Origin: Nostocoides_A sp937858995
Lineage (GTDB): Bacteria; Actinomycetota; Actinomycetes; Actinomycetales; Dermatophilaceae
Reading direction: 5' to 3'
Length of the DNA stretch: 64,000 nt
NCBI GenBank assembly: GCA_035442145.1
Contig: DAORPX010000001.1
Span: 1-64,000 of the forward strand
Shown one piece after another: positions 55,529 through 64,000 of this stretch. A program made the position numbers and the translations under genes. How positions within the stretch are numbered: position 1 is the stretch's first letter; each line of letters starts with the position of its first letter. Below the pieces are notes generated by a model. The model was given only the letters and a program-made list of their open reading frames with translations, was not told where the DNA came from and made no database searches.

Positions 55529-56536
55529 CTACTTCGCCGAGATGCCGCGCAACTGCTCGCCCACGCCGACGACCCGCGCCGGCTGGTCGGCCGGGATCAC
55601 CATGATCGTGGTCATGAGCCACCGCAACCGCAGCCGATCCGTGACGGTCTTGCGGCCCGCGAGCTTGGCAAGATCCGCTGGCAGGTCCAGCCGTTTGGCC
55701 TTGGACGTCGGCGCCAGTTGGTCGGTTCTGGTGAACTGGCCGAACGCCAGGGCGCTGCCATCCGCCAGCTGGAAGGCGACGCTCTCGTCGGGCACGACCC
55801 GATGGGTGCGGGTGAAGGTGCCCAACGACCCGAGCGCCTTCTTTTGGGCGGCGGACGCGCGCAGCAACGCGACAGCATACGCATCGTCGTCGGTGACATA
55901 GCTGCTGCGCTTGAGCGTGCGCGGGACATCGAGCAGGCGGCAGTATGCGGTGAGCACCCGCGCCGGGCTGGCGACCAGGCCCGCGTCAGTCGTGATGGTG
56001 CTGATTCCATCACTCACGGGCGGGAGCGCGGGGATGCTCGCCCCGGGCAGCATCGGGGCGGACACCCAGAGTTTGTAGGGCGCGGTCGGGCTGTCTGCGA
56101 TCAGCACATGCAGCGACTGGATGTCGTCGACGACGGTCGTGGCCAGGATCCGACGTGGCCATGCTCGACCGGTGGAGATGGCGAGCACCTGCGGGGCGGT
56201 CCGTGGCGTCAGCGACGCCTCCCGGGTGGTAAAGCGATTGGAGACCTGGGCCAGGCGCAACGCGGGTCCCGACAACACCTCGCCCCGGTCGTCGTTTCGG
56301 CCATCGGGCGCGGCGAAGGCCAGATCTGCGGCGGCCAGAACGCGCGTGGCAATCGATTGGGCACTTGCCTGCGTGAACGGCGCTCCACCAATCTGCTCCG
56401 TCGGGGCCGGGCGCAGGCCAACCACCCGCTCAGGGACCCCGCACCCGAGCAGGGACCCGAGACCGAGCCCTGCACCCAGTGTGAGAGAGGTTGCACGTGT
56501 CGCGATCCACCGCCGAGTGTCACTACGTGATCTCAT
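55529..56536 (-). CDS. predicted lipoprotein of unknown function
   Basis: A 335-residue exported protein. An Arg-rich N-terminus, hydrophobic stretch and LLGC lipobox near residue 32 indicate lipidation and attachment to the outer face of the membrane. The rest is mixed alpha/beta and resembles uncharacterised actinobacterial lipoproteins (a DUF8094-type family is my best recollection). ATG 56536 overlaps the previous stop as ATGA, so it is coupled to the two-helix membrane protein. The YbbN-like gene follows after 14 bp. No catalytic motif is visible. Confidence 0.75.
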   Translation of the reverse strand: MRSRSDTRRWIATRATSLTLGAGLGLGSLLGCGVPERVVGLRPAPTEQIGGAPFTQASAQSIATRVLAAADLAFAAPDGRNDDRGEVLSGPALRLAQVSNRFTTREASLTPRTAPQVLAISTGRAWPRRILATTVVDDIQSLHVLIADSPTAPYKLWVSAPMLPGASIPALPPVSDGISTITTDAGLVASPARVLTAYCRLLDVPRTLKRSSYVTDDDAYAVALLRASAAQKKALGSLGTFTRTHRVVPDESVAFQLADGSALAFGQFTRTDQLAPTSKAKRLDLPADLAKLAGRKTVTDRLRLRWLMTTIMVIPADQPARVVGVGEQLRGISAK

Positions 56537-57141
56537 CGGGATACCTCCGTGATGGTCGGCCGGCGCGGACCGGGGCGCAGCAGGAGCCCCCCGACCGTCG
56601 TTAGCAAGGCGCCTGCGGCAGTCAAGACGAGGGCCTGATAGAACCAGGTGTCGCGGGACCAGGTGAGGGTCAGGCTGGTGAGTCCGCCAGCTCCCGGCAC
56701 GATGACCACCGATTCGGGCGCTGTCTTCTGGTCCACCACCAGACGCCCGGCGCGGGTGATCTCCTGACGCACCCGCCACAACTCCACCTCACCAAGCCCC
56801 TTCGGGCCTCCGGAGCCGGACGGCGCGGTGGGAGCGGTCCAGTCGGGCAGCTCGATCGCACCGACCTCCCGCCGCGCGGCCCCGCCGAGGACAGCGGATG
56901 CGTCGGACGGCGTGGCCACCCCGATCACCGCAGCCTGGGCGACCACATCGATGCGCACCGGCAGATCGGTCCGGTTGAGGACCTGTGGGGTGATCACGAC
57001 CGGCTCGCTCCCGACCCCCGCCACCGTGAAGGTTGCGGTGCCGGACGGCCCGAGATGCGCGGCGAACCAGGCGCCGACACTGAGCGGGATCAGCCCGGCC
57101 AGGGCCAGAATGAGGCCGACCAGGCGTCGCAGAATCACCAC
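56533..57141 (-). CDS. membrane protein with two helices and large outer domain
   Basis: A 202-residue protein with a helix at residues about 8-29 (LVGLILALAGLIPLSVGAWF) and a second at about 168-188, bracketing a soluble domain rich in beta strands that probably faces the outside. I do not recognise the family. It starts at GTG 57141 and is the first gene of an operon with the lipoprotein and possibly the YbbN-like gene. The 140 bp upstream of it and before the meaB stop should contain the promoter, though no clear box was identified. Confidence 0.72.
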   Translation of the reverse strand: MVILRRLVGLILALAGLIPLSVGAWFAAHLGPSGTATFTVAGVGSEPVVITPQVLNRTDLPVRIDVVAQAAVIGVATPSDASAVLGGAARREVGAIELPDWTAPTAPSGSGGPKGLGEVELWRVRQEITRAGRLVVDQKTAPESVVIVPGAGGLTSLTLTWSRDTWFYQALVLTAAGALLTTVGGLLLRPGPRRPTITEVSR

Positions 57142-57281
57142 GGATCGTCGTCTTTCGGTTTGGGGGCCCGCCGTTTAGCGGGCCGGTTTCGCCCTCCACC
57201 ATGACCCATTGCGGGTTCGATAACAAAATCGTCACGCTCGACCGCGTGGGCGGCGTCCCGAGCAGCGCCCAGGTCAGCAAC

Positions 57282-58286
57282 TCAACCCACGGGGTCCGGA
57301 TCGGACACCCCGGCACGCTCGCGCGGGCCGATCAGGGTGGCGGTGATCTGGTCCGCCAGCTCCTGTGGGTCGCCAGCACCGTTTCCCAGCATCCGGGCCG
57401 ATCGATCGACCTGGGTCACGATCCAGCCTCGAAGGCGAGCCAAGACCAGTGCCTCCACCTCACTGGCCGCGCGCGCCTCCCGGCGACGCTCCCAGGCACC
57501 ATCGCGAATACCCCGCCGGGCGTGGTCGTCGATAGCCGTCAGCAACTCCTCGATCCCGGTGCCGAGGTGGGCGCTGCAGGACACGACCGGCGGTCGCCAG
57601 GCACCCCGCGATCGCGCCGCCAATCGCACCAACGCCCGGACATCGCTCACCGTGGCGCGGGCTCCATCACGATCCGCCTTGTTGACCACGAAGACATCGG
57701 CAATCTCCAGCACCCCGGCCTTGGCCGCTTGGATGCCGTCGCCCATGCCCGGTGCCAGCAGCACCAGGCACGTGTCCGCGCGAGCCGCGATATCGACCTC
57801 CGACTGCCCGACGCCGACGGTCTCGATAAGGACCACGTCAAAACCCGCCACCTCGAGCAGCCGGATGGCCGGCGGAACCGCTGCCGCAAGGCCGCCGAGG
57901 TGACCGCGTGCCGCCATCGAGCGGATGAACACCCCCGGGTCCACGGCGTGCGCGCTCATCCGGATGCGGTCCCCCAGCAGTGCACCTCCGGAAAATGGCG
58001 ACGTCGGATCGACGGCGAGCACCGCGACGTGGGAGCCCCGCTCGCGCAGCGCTCCCACGAGGGCACTCGTGAGCGTGGATTTCCCGACGCCGGGAGCTCC
58101 GGTCACTCCGATGACGTGACACCGATGCGGCTCGGACAGCCGATCCACCCCGTCCGGGGCGGCGCGAACCGCCCGCACGATGGCCCGGGCGTCCGGGTGC
58201 GCCGACTCGATCAGGGACAGGACCCGGGCCAGGGCTCGCGGTTCGCGTCGGCACACGCCCGCGGCCAGCTGATCGATGTCGCGCAC
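57282..58286 (-). CDS. MeaB/ArgK-type GTPase (methylmalonyl-CoA mutase chaperone)
   Basis: A 334-residue SIMIBI-class GTPase. P-loop GVTGAPGVGKSTL near residue 60, switch region with ETVGVGQSEVD, and VVNKAD near residue 175 are all present, as in MeaB, which protects and reloads adenosylcobalamin-dependent methylmalonyl-CoA mutase. GTG 58286 is chosen because it starts the conserved helix; an open frame to 58370 overlaps the thiolase gene. The mutase genes are not in the window. The gene lies 29 bp after the thiolase stop on the same strand. Confidence 0.9.
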   Translation of the reverse strand: MRDIDQLAAGVCRREPRALARVLSLIESAHPDARAIVRAVRAAPDGVDRLSEPHRCHVIGVTGAPGVGKSTLTSALVGALRERGSHVAVLAVDPTSPFSGGALLGDRIRMSAHAVDPGVFIRSMAARGHLGGLAAAVPPAIRLLEVAGFDVVLIETVGVGQSEVDIAARADTCLVLLAPGMGDGIQAAKAGVLEIADVFVVNKADRDGARATVSDVRALVRLAARSRGAWRPPVVSCSAHLGTGIEELLTAIDDHARRGIRDGAWERRREARAASEVEALVLARLRGWIVTQVDRSARMLGNGAGDPQELADQITATLIGPRERAGVSDPDPVG

Positions 58287-58315
58287 CCGCGGCGCCGGAT
58301 GCCTGCTATCAGCGC

Positions 58316-59515
58316 TCAGGATGCCGGCACGCGCACGATGAGAGCATCGCCCTGACCGCCGCCACCGCACAGACCGGCGGCGCCCACGCCGCCACCGCGC
58401 CGCTTCAACTCATGCGCGAGAGTCAAGACGATGCGAGCACCCGACATACCCAGGGGGTGTCCCATCGCGATGGCTCCCCCATTGGGGTTGACGATCTCGG
58501 GGTCCACCCCGAGTTCGCGCGCCGAAACGATCCCGACAGCGGCGAAGGCCTCGTTGATCTCCACGAGATCCAGATCGGCGGGCGTGATGCCGTCCTTGGC
58601 GCACGCCGCCTTGATGGCCGCCGACGGCTGCGATTGCAGGGTCGAATCGGGGCCGGCCACATTGCCGTGCGCACCGATCTCCGCCAACCATTCCAACCCA
58701 AGCTCCTGCGCCTTGGACTTGGACATGACCACCACCGCACAGGCGCCGTCGGAAATCTGCGAGGCGCTGCCCGCAGTGATCGTGCCGTCCTTGGCGAACG
58801 CGGCGCGCAGGCCGGCCAGCGACTCGGCGGTGGTATCGGCGCGCACGCCCTCGTCATACTTGAACTCGATCGGCTCGCCCCGGCGCTGCGGGATGGAGAC
58901 TGCCGTCACCTCCTCGTCGAACAAGCCGTCCTTCCACGCCTTGGCCGCGTTCTGGTGCGAGCGGGCGGAGAAGGCGTCCTGGTCCGCACGCGATACCTCC
59001 CGATCACCGCAATTGGCGGACTCGGTCAGGCCACCCATGCCGGTCGCGGTGAAGACGTCGGTGAGCGCGTCATAGTCGAGGTGGTCCTTCATGGTGACAT
59101 CGCCATATTTGAACCCGTCGCGGGACTTGCGCAGCAGGTGGGGAGCATTCGTCATGGATTCTTGGCCACCGGCAACCACGATCTCGAACTCTCCCGCGCG
59201 GATCAGCTGATCCGCCAGGGCGATGGCGTCCAGGCCGGAGAGACACACCTTGTTGATGCTCACGGCGGGCACCGTCATCGGGATGCCACCCTTGACGGCC
59301 GCCTGCCGGGCCGGGATCTGGCCCTCGCCGGCTGTCAGGACCTGGCCCATGATGACGTAGTCGACGTCGTCGCCGGCGACCCCCGCTTTGGCCAAGGCCG
59401 CCTTGATGGCGAAACCACCGAGGTCGGAGCCGGAGAAATCCTTCAAGGACCCCGAGAGGCGGCCCATCGGTGTGCGGGCCCCCGCGACGATGACGGACAC
59501 GGGACGCTGCGACAT
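58316..59515 (-). CDS. acetyl-CoA C-acetyltransferase (thiolase)
   Basis: A 399-residue thiolase. The acyl-accepting cysteine is in INKVCLSGLDAIALAD near residue 90, the general bases are in the NEAFA segment (LVEINEAFAAVG) and in GHPLGMSGARIV, and the C-terminal cysteine lies in AAGLCGGGGQGDA. It condenses or cleaves acetyl-CoA/acetoacetyl-CoA, first step of acetyl-CoA entry into ethylmalonyl-CoA metabolism or polyhydroxybutyrate, or last step of beta-oxidation. It is divergent from the methylmalonyl-CoA epimerase gene across a 161-bp spacer. Confidence 0.94.
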   Translation of the reverse strand: MSQRPVSVIVAGARTPMGRLSGSLKDFSGSDLGGFAIKAALAKAGVAGDDVDYVIMGQVLTAGEGQIPARQAAVKGGIPMTVPAVSINKVCLSGLDAIALADQLIRAGEFEIVVAGGQESMTNAPHLLRKSRDGFKYGDVTMKDHLDYDALTDVFTATGMGGLTESANCGDREVSRADQDAFSARSHQNAAKAWKDGLFDEEVTAVSIPQRRGEPIEFKYDEGVRADTTAESLAGLRAAFAKDGTITAGSASQISDGACAVVVMSKSKAQELGLEWLAEIGAHGNVAGPDSTLQSQPSAAIKAACAKDGITPADLDLVEINEAFAAVGIVSARELGVDPEIVNPNGGAIAMGHPLGMSGARIVLTLAHELKRRGGGVGAAGLCGGGGQGDALIVRVPAS

Positions 59516-59676
59516 GGCTGGCCTTTCGACGGTGAACCGGCTGGTGGCTCCATGGTAGGCGCCTGCGTCGGGGGCAGCCCAGCGCCTCGACGGTGGCCCT
59601 CACCACAGGGTTGCGGTGACCAAGGCGACATCGCACGCGGGTCCGTGGGGGTGAGCACCCGGCATACCGTGGGGTG

Positions 59677-60099
59677 ATGAGCGCAGCGAACCTCTTCACG
59701 ATGATCGACCACGTGGGCGTCGCGGTGCCCGACCTCGATGAGGCCATTGCCTTCTATGAGCAGGTTTATGGCATGCGCAAACTCCACGAAGAGGTCAACG
59801 AGGAGCAGGGGGTGCGTGAGGCGATGATGAGTGTCGGGGATTCGGGCTCGTGCATCCAGTTGCTGGCGCCGCTGAGTCCGCAGAGCACGATCGCGAAATT
59901 CTTGGATCGCTCGGGTCCGGGCATTCAGCAAATGGCCTATCGCGTGAGCGACATCGACGCGGTGTGCGCCACCCTGCGTGAGCGCGGGCTGCGCTTGCTG
60001 TATGAGGTGCCCAAGCGGGGCACCAGCAACAGCCGGGTCAACTTCATCCACCCCAAGGATGCGGGCGGGATCTTGGTCGAATTGGTCGAGCCGGCCTAG
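59677..60099 (+). CDS. mce: methylmalonyl-CoA epimerase (VOC fold)
   Basis: A 140-residue vicinal-oxygen-chelate protein interconverting (R)- and (S)-methylmalonyl-CoA (and ethylmalonyl-CoA in some pathways). Metal ligands fit the start IDHVGVAVPDLDEAI (His), the IQLLAPL strand with a Gln, and the C-terminal ILVELVEP (Glu). The MAYRVSDIDA segment is typical. ATG 59677 is preferred over the GTG three bases earlier. The TAG stop overlaps the stop of a small convergent gene. Location beside thiolase, MeaB and Ccr supports the assignment. Confidence 0.92.
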   Translation: MSAANLFTMIDHVGVAVPDLDEAIAFYEQVYGMRKLHEEVNEEQGVREAMMSVGDSGSCIQLLAPLSPQSTIAKFLDRSGPGIQQMAYRVSDIDAVCATLRERGLRLLYEVPKRGTSNSRVNFIHPKDAGGILVELVEPA

Positions 60100-60380
60100 C
60101 GGCGCACGACCTCGATACCCCGGATCCGGTTGCGCGTCACGCGCCCCAGAACGACCAGCGCGAACGGCAGATACAGCACGCCGAGCAAATACAGACACGC
60201 GGACGTCGCGTTGAACACCCAGGCGTCCGTGGCTCGGGCGGACTGCGCCGTGACATCCGCCCAGCGGCCGCCGACCAACAACCCCAGCGCCAGGGCGAGC
60301 TGGAGCATTGGCGGCCAGAAAGACTTCTCCTGCCGCGGCGGAAAGCCAGCGACATAACTCACGGTGTCAGCATCCCACAC
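60096..60380 (-). CDS. small two-helix membrane protein
   Basis: A 94-residue protein (or 88 from GTG 60362) with two predicted helices: LQLALALGLLVGGRW and SACLYLLGVLYLPFALVVLG. It ends in a basic tail (RVTRNRIRGIEVVRR). No homologue is recognised. Coding evidence is moderate: length, membrane character and a stop exactly overlapping that of mce. It is divergent from the ccr gene, and the 169-bp spacer between them probably holds both promoters. Confidence 0.6.
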   Translation of the reverse strand: MWDADTVSYVAGFPPRQEKSFWPPMLQLALALGLLVGGRWADVTAQSARATDAWVFNATSACLYLLGVLYLPFALVVLGRVTRNRIRGIEVVRR

Positions 60381-60549
60381 CGGCGCTCAGCATTCCAGGA
60401 TCGCTGCGATCCGGGTCGCCCGCTGGGGGTGACCCACTTCACGGGTGACCGCAATCTCATTCTCGTGCCGCGCATCTCGCGACTGGCCTAGGTTTTGGCC
60501 AGGCCCGTTCATCGGGTCGATCCTGCCGACGTCAAGGAGCCATCCGCCC

Positions 60550-61896
60550 GTGAGCATGCAAGCGATTCTCGACGCGATCACCGCCGGCGAACGCAGCCCC
60601 GAAGCGTATGCCGCGCTGCCGGTCCCGCCGTCCTACCGGGCGGCGACCGTCCATAAGGACGAGGTGGGAATGTTCGAGGGTCTCAGCAGCCGGGAGAAGG
60701 ACCCGCGGCAGAGCCTGCACATCGAGCAGGTCCCGGTGCCTGAGCTCGCTCCCGGTGAGGCCCTGGTGGCCGTGATGGCCAGCGCCATCAACTACAACAC
60801 CGTGTGGACCTCGATCTTCGAGCCGGTGGCGACCTTTGGGTTCCTCGAGCGGTACGGCCGCACGAGCGAGTTCGCCAAGCGACACGACCTGCCGTATCAC
60901 GTCGTCGGCTCCGACCTGGCGGGAGTCGTACTGCGGGTGGGCCCGGGTGTGACGAAGTGGCAGCCCGGCACCGAGGTCGTGGCGCACTGCCTGTCCGTCG
61001 AACTCGAGGACGCGGACGGTCACAACGACACCATGATGGATCCCCAGCAGCGGATCTGGGGCTTCGAAACCAACTTTGGCGGACTGGCCGAACTGGCCAT
61101 CGTCAAGGCGAATCAGCTGATGCCCAAGCCCACCCACCTGACCTGGGAGGAGGCGGCCTCCCCCGGTCTGGTCAACTCCACCGCATACCGGCAACTGATC
61201 AGCAAGAACGGCGCCGGGATGAAGCTCGGCGACCGCGTTCTCATCTGGGGGGCCAGCGGCGGACTCGGCTCCTATGCCACCCAGATGGCCCTGGCCGGCG
61301 GCGCGACACCGGTTTGCGTGGTCTCCTCACCTGACAAAGCAGCGATCGCTCGGGCGATGGGCGCGGAGCTGATCATCGACCGCAGCGCGGAGGGCTACCG
61401 CTTCTGGAATGAGGAGGGGACGGCGCAGAACCCCAAGGAATGGCAGCGGCTGGGCAAGCGGATCCGCGAGCTGACCGGCGGCCATGACGTGGACATCGTC
61501 TTCGAGCACCCGGGCCGCGAGACCTTCGGCGCCTCCGTCTATGTGACGCGCAAGGGCGGCACGATCACCACATGCGCATCGACCTCGGGGTATATGCACG
61601 AGTACGACAACCGGTATCTGTGGATGAATCTGAAGCGGATCATCTCGAGCCACTTCGCGAACTATCGCGAGGCGTGGGAGGCCAACCAGCTCATCAGCCG
61701 TGGTCTGATCCACCCCACCTTGTCCAAGACCTATCCGCTGGCCGAGGTCGGTCAGGCGGCGCTTGACGTCCATCGCAATGCCCATCAGGGCAAGGTCGGG
61801 GTACTGACCCTCGCGCCGCAGGCCGGGCTCGGAGTCACCAACCCGGAGATGCGCGCCCGGCTCGAGGGTGCGATCAACCGGTTCCGGGACGCCTGA
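60550..61896 (+). CDS. ccr: crotonyl-CoA carboxylase/reductase
   Basis: A 448-residue MDR-type enzyme that reductively carboxylates crotonyl-CoA to ethylmalonyl-CoA with NADPH and CO2. The CO2-anchoring residues known from this family are present: Asn81 in INYNTVW, Phe172-Glu173 in GFETNFGG, and the histidine in ISSHFANY, so it should carboxylate and not merely reduce. The NADPH motif is WGASGGLGSYATQMA. GTG 60550 has AAGGAG ten bases upstream; the ATG two codons later is an alternative. It indicates an ethylmalonyl-CoA pathway or supply of ethylmalonyl extender units. Confidence 0.95.
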   Translation: MSMQAILDAITAGERSPEAYAALPVPPSYRAATVHKDEVGMFEGLSSREKDPRQSLHIEQVPVPELAPGEALVAVMASAINYNTVWTSIFEPVATFGFLERYGRTSEFAKRHDLPYHVVGSDLAGVVLRVGPGVTKWQPGTEVVAHCLSVELEDADGHNDTMMDPQQRIWGFETNFGGLAELAIVKANQLMPKPTHLTWEEAASPGLVNSTAYRQLISKNGAGMKLGDRVLIWGASGGLGSYATQMALAGGATPVCVVSSPDKAAIARAMGAELIIDRSAEGYRFWNEEGTAQNPKEWQRLGKRIRELTGGHDVDIVFEHPGRETFGASVYVTRKGGTITTCASTSGYMHEYDNRYLWMNLKRIISSHFANYREAWEANQLISRGLIHPTLSKTYPLAEVGQAALDVHRNAHQGKVGVLTLAPQAGLGVTNPEMRARLEGAINRFRDA

Positions 61897-61954
61897 CCCG
61901 CGCGCCGGTTCGGCGCGGACCGGGCCCGATGGTTACCCTCGGTGCGTCCTGCCC

Positions 61955-63232
61955 ATGCACGAGACGGCGCAAGAGGTGAGTGCGATCAGGGATATGAGAC
62001 TGGATCGTTACCGGGAGTTTCAGCGGCGCCAGCGCGAATCCTTGCGGGCATCGCAGCAGTTGAGCCCGGGAGATTCCGGTCCCGCGGACCCGGCGGCCGA
62101 CCCGGGAGGGCGCCCCACTGCGGAGCCGAGCGTGCCGCTCTCGCAGGCGGCCCTCGCGCCGACCGCCAGTCCTTTTGGCGTGCTGGGGAAGCCGATCAAC
62201 CGCTACTCCCCCTTGTACATGGGCTTCGTCGGGACCTTGGGCGCGCTCTTGGCCATCGGCCTGTGGCGCGCGGCCTCCCGCCTCTCGACCACCCTGACGA
62301 TCCTGCTGGTGGCGGCCTTCCTCACCCTCGCCCTCAACCCGCTGGTCGAGTGGCTCAACACTCGGGGACTACGCCGGTCACGCTCGGTAGCGTTGGTTTT
62401 CGCCGGGGCGCTGGTCGTTTTCGCGCTCCTCGGGGTACTGGTCTTCCCGCCGGTGGTCAGTGAGGGATCCCAACTCCTGGCCAACGCACCGATCTATGTC
62501 GACTCCCTCTTGGACTCCCGGTGGTTGCGCCGACTCGATGAGAACTATGACGTCATCGAGCGGTTGCGCACCGAAATCAACACGCGCCTCACGGACGCCG
62601 ACTTCATCGGCCGCGTCTTCGGCGGAGTCCTGGGTGCGGGCCGGGCTCTGGCCAATGGGGTCTTCCAGCTATTCACCATCCTGATCCTGACGCTCTACTT
62701 CCTTGCGTCTCTGCCAGCGGCCAAGCAGGCTGCCTATGCGATCATCCCCGCCTCGCGGCGCCCCCGGGTCGAGCCGCTGGCCGAGGAGATTATGCGCCGC
62801 ACCGGTGCCTACGCCATCGGACAGGTCACGGTCGCTGCGATCAATGCCCTCTGCTCCTACGTCATGATGCGGGTGCTAGGGATTCCGTATGCCGCGGTCC
62901 TCGCCGTCGTCGTCGGCTTTTTGGGCCTGATTCCGATGGTGGGCGCAACCATCGGCGCCGTGCTGGTCTGCTCGGTGGCCTTCTTCGACGCACCGCGCGC
63001 AGCCGTGATCGCGGGGATCTACTACCTCATCTATCAGCAGCTCGAGAACTATGTCATCGCACCGAAGATCATGGCGCGCACGGTCGCCGTGCCCGGTGCG
63101 GTGACCGTCGTCGCCGCGCTCGCCGGTGGCACCCTGCTCGGGGTGCTCGGTGCCCTGCTCGCGATCCCGGTGGCCGCGGGGCTGCTCTTGCTGTACGAAG
63201 AGGTCCTGGTCCCTCGGCAGCGCCGGGTCTAG
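61955..63232 (+). CDS. AI-2E family transporter (UPF0118 permease)
   Basis: A 425-residue membrane protein of the AI-2E exporter/UPF0118 family with about eight helices. The conserved C-terminal half includes VVGFLGLIPMVGATIGAVL and the YLIYQQLENYVIAPKIM segment. The first 80 residues are a charged, low-complexity cytoplasmic tail (YREFQRRQRESLRASQQ). Substrates in this family are diverse and mostly unknown; autoinducer-2 export is not implied. ATG 61955 is the first plausible start past the ccr stop; GTG 61978 is an alternative. Confidence 0.88.
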   Translation: MHETAQEVSAIRDMRLDRYREFQRRQRESLRASQQLSPGDSGPADPAADPGGRPTAEPSVPLSQAALAPTASPFGVLGKPINRYSPLYMGFVGTLGALLAIGLWRAASRLSTTLTILLVAAFLTLALNPLVEWLNTRGLRRSRSVALVFAGALVVFALLGVLVFPPVVSEGSQLLANAPIYVDSLLDSRWLRRLDENYDVIERLRTEINTRLTDADFIGRVFGGVLGAGRALANGVFQLFTILILTLYFLASLPAAKQAAYAIIPASRRPRVEPLAEEIMRRTGAYAIGQVTVAAINALCSYVMMRVLGIPYAAVLAVVVGFLGLIPMVGATIGAVLVCSVAFFDAPRAAVIAGIYYLIYQQLENYVIAPKIMARTVAVPGAVTVVAALAGGTLLGVLGALLAIPVAAGLLLLYEEVLVPRQRRV

Positions 63233-63295
63233 GCGAGGTCTGCCGGACCATCGCTGGCTGCATAGGCAGTCGTGACCATCGTGTGGGCATTGAGC

Positions 63296-63332
63296 GGCGG
63301 CGGGTCTCGCGTCCCCACGAGAGCCCGCCGCC
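63296..63332. terminator. GC-rich hairpin between convergent genes
   Basis: GGCGGCGGG at 63296-63304 pairs with CCCGCCGCC at 63324-63332, and CTCG at 63306-63309 with CGAG at 63318-63321, with a small asymmetric bulge and an eight-base loop. It sits 64 bp past the permease stop and 82 bp from the stop of the convergent GcvT-like gene. No T run, so a bidirectional, rho-assisted terminator is likely. Confidence 0.55.
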
Positions 63333-63413
63333 TGGGCCGACTCGCCCCCCAGCGAGTCCGGCACCTACAAAGACGCCGCAGTCGCGGACGAGGTTGCGTT
63401 CCGCAGTTGTGAC

Positions 63414-64000
63414 CTAGCTCACAGTGCCCGTATCGCGGACGCGGGCACTGGTCGGGTCATACAGCGGGCGCAGCGAAATCGTGGCGGGGACCCGTCGATC
63501 GGCGATCTCGACGTGCCAGGAGCCTGCGGTGATCCAGTCCGTCGTGACCTGATCCGGGGCCTCGATCATGGCCAAGCCGACCGCCGCGCCGAGGGTCCAG
63601 CCATAGGACGCGGCCCGGATGTAGCCGACGAACTCGCCGTCCCGCAGGACCGGCTCGGCATGGAAGAGCAGCGGCTCGGGCTCCCGCAGCAGCACTTGGA
63701 CGATCCGGCGGCGCGCCGGGGCCTTCTTGGCGAGCCGCGCCGCGGCACGCCCTCGGAAGTCGCGGCCCTCGAGCGCCACCACGAAGCCCAGCCCCGCCTC
63801 GAAGACTCCGTCGGTGTTGTCGATGTCGTGCCCGTAGTCGCGATAACCCTTCTCCAGTCGCAGGCTGGCGAGCGCCTTCAGTCCATAGAGCGCGAGCCCA
63901 AAGTCGTGGCCCGCCAGGACGATCGCGTCCCATACGGGCAGGGCGTCGCTGACCGGAAGATAGATCTCATAGCCGAGCTCCCCGGCATACGTGACCCTCA
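63414..64000 (-). CDS. GcvT-like aminomethyltransferase domain, N-terminus beyond window
   Basis: The last 195 residues of a minus-strand protein entering from the right edge. It reads TYAGELGYEIYLP near the edge, then GLKALASLRLEKGYRDYGHD, EAGLGFVVAL and a C-terminal barrel ending ISLRPLYDPTSARVRD. This is the folate-binding T-protein-like module found in glycine cleavage GcvT and in the C-terminal half of dimethylglycine/sarcosine oxidoreductases. The GYRDYGHDID motif and C-terminal details favour the oxidoreductase-fused type, but without the N-terminus this cannot be decided. Confidence 0.85.
   Translation of the reverse strand, partial: RVTYAGELGYEIYLPVSDALPVWDAIVLAGHDFGLALYGLKALASLRLEKGYRDYGHDIDNTDGVFEAGLGFVVALEGRDFRGRAAARLAKKAPARRRIVQVLLREPEPLLFHAEPVLRDGEFVGYIRAASYGWTLGAAVGLAMIEAPDQVTTDWITAGSWHVEIADRRVPATISLRPLYDPTSARVRDTGTVS

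Noticed and set aside
61955..63232. Quorum-sensing AI-2 exporter
   Set aside because: The AI-2E name covers a broad permease family; no luxS or other AI-2 gene is in the window.

Overview
The window is GC-rich, densely packed chromosomal DNA from an actinobacterium. The evidence is a set of families that are typically actinobacterial: UPF0182, PPA1309-like, DUF5679, DUF2342, the GlgE maltosyltransferase with maltokinase, and a clostridial-free MnmA/IscS/EtfBA block. Gene order around 0-10.5 kb and 20-34 kb resembles the corresponding mycobacterial neighbourhoods (UPF0182-PDZ protease-metalloprotease-ABC1 kinase; gatCAB-ligA-MetE-like-mnmA-iscS-etfBA). A Micrococcales lineage such as Dermatophilaceae/Intrasporangiaceae is a reasonable guess, but nothing here proves the family. 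Almost everything looks like core chromosome; no phage, IS element or CRISPR array was seen.

Layout. 0-11 kb: the 3'-truncated end of an initiator tRNA gene, the UPF0182 membrane protein, a PDZ/Lon-type protease, MoaE, DUF2342, Nudix, a YgjP-like peptidase, DUF5679, a ThiF/cyclodehydratase-like protein, an ABC1 kinase and an HhH-GPD repair protein. 11-17 kb: branched-chain amino acid synthesis on the minus strand in the order ilvD-ilvB-ilvN-ilvC, with a leader peptide and a terminator between ilvD and ilvB that look like a ribosome-mediated attenuator. 17-25 kb: a SixA-like phosphatase, DUF937, the gatCAB amidotransferase and ligA. 25-35 kb: an acyl-CoA synthetase, a DMT exporter, a MetE-like protein behind a striking 17-bp tandem array, a PNPOx-like protein, mnmA-iscS, etfBA, an enoyl-CoA hydratase and a YbjN protein. 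35-44.6 kb: alpha-glucan genes glgX-glgE-mak-glgB-pgm, without treS.

44.6-54.4 kb is the most accessory-like part: an Lrp/AsnC regulator divergent from a cystathionine gamma-lyase-like enzyme; a DUF1801 protein; an orphan excisionase-type antitoxin behind a 38-bp palindrome and followed by a decayed PIN toxin; an MFS transporter divergent from SoxR with a textbook SoxR operator; a broken MBL-fold hydrolase; an uncharacterised ATP-grasp/esterase pair; and a Trk/Ktr potassium uptake pair. A 100-N assembly gap at 54463-54562 is flanked by two identical 55-bp copies and is probably not a real gap.

54.6-64 kb: a YbbN-like thioredoxin-fold TPR protein, a lipoprotein and a two-TM protein, then an acyl-CoA block (MeaB, thiolase, methylmalonyl-CoA epimerase, crotonyl-CoA carboxylase/reductase), an AI-2E family permease, and the truncated end of a GcvT-like folate-binding protein running off the right edge. 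The acyl-CoA genes fit an ethylmalonyl-CoA or propionyl/methylmalonyl-CoA route.

Only two stretches longer than about 200 bases lack an intact gene: 47547-47878 (toxin relic) and 54391-54599 (repeats plus the N gap). Starts were re-chosen from Shine-Dalgarno (SD) sequences, overlaps and family N-termini; many genes are joined by 1- or 4-nt start/stop overlaps.
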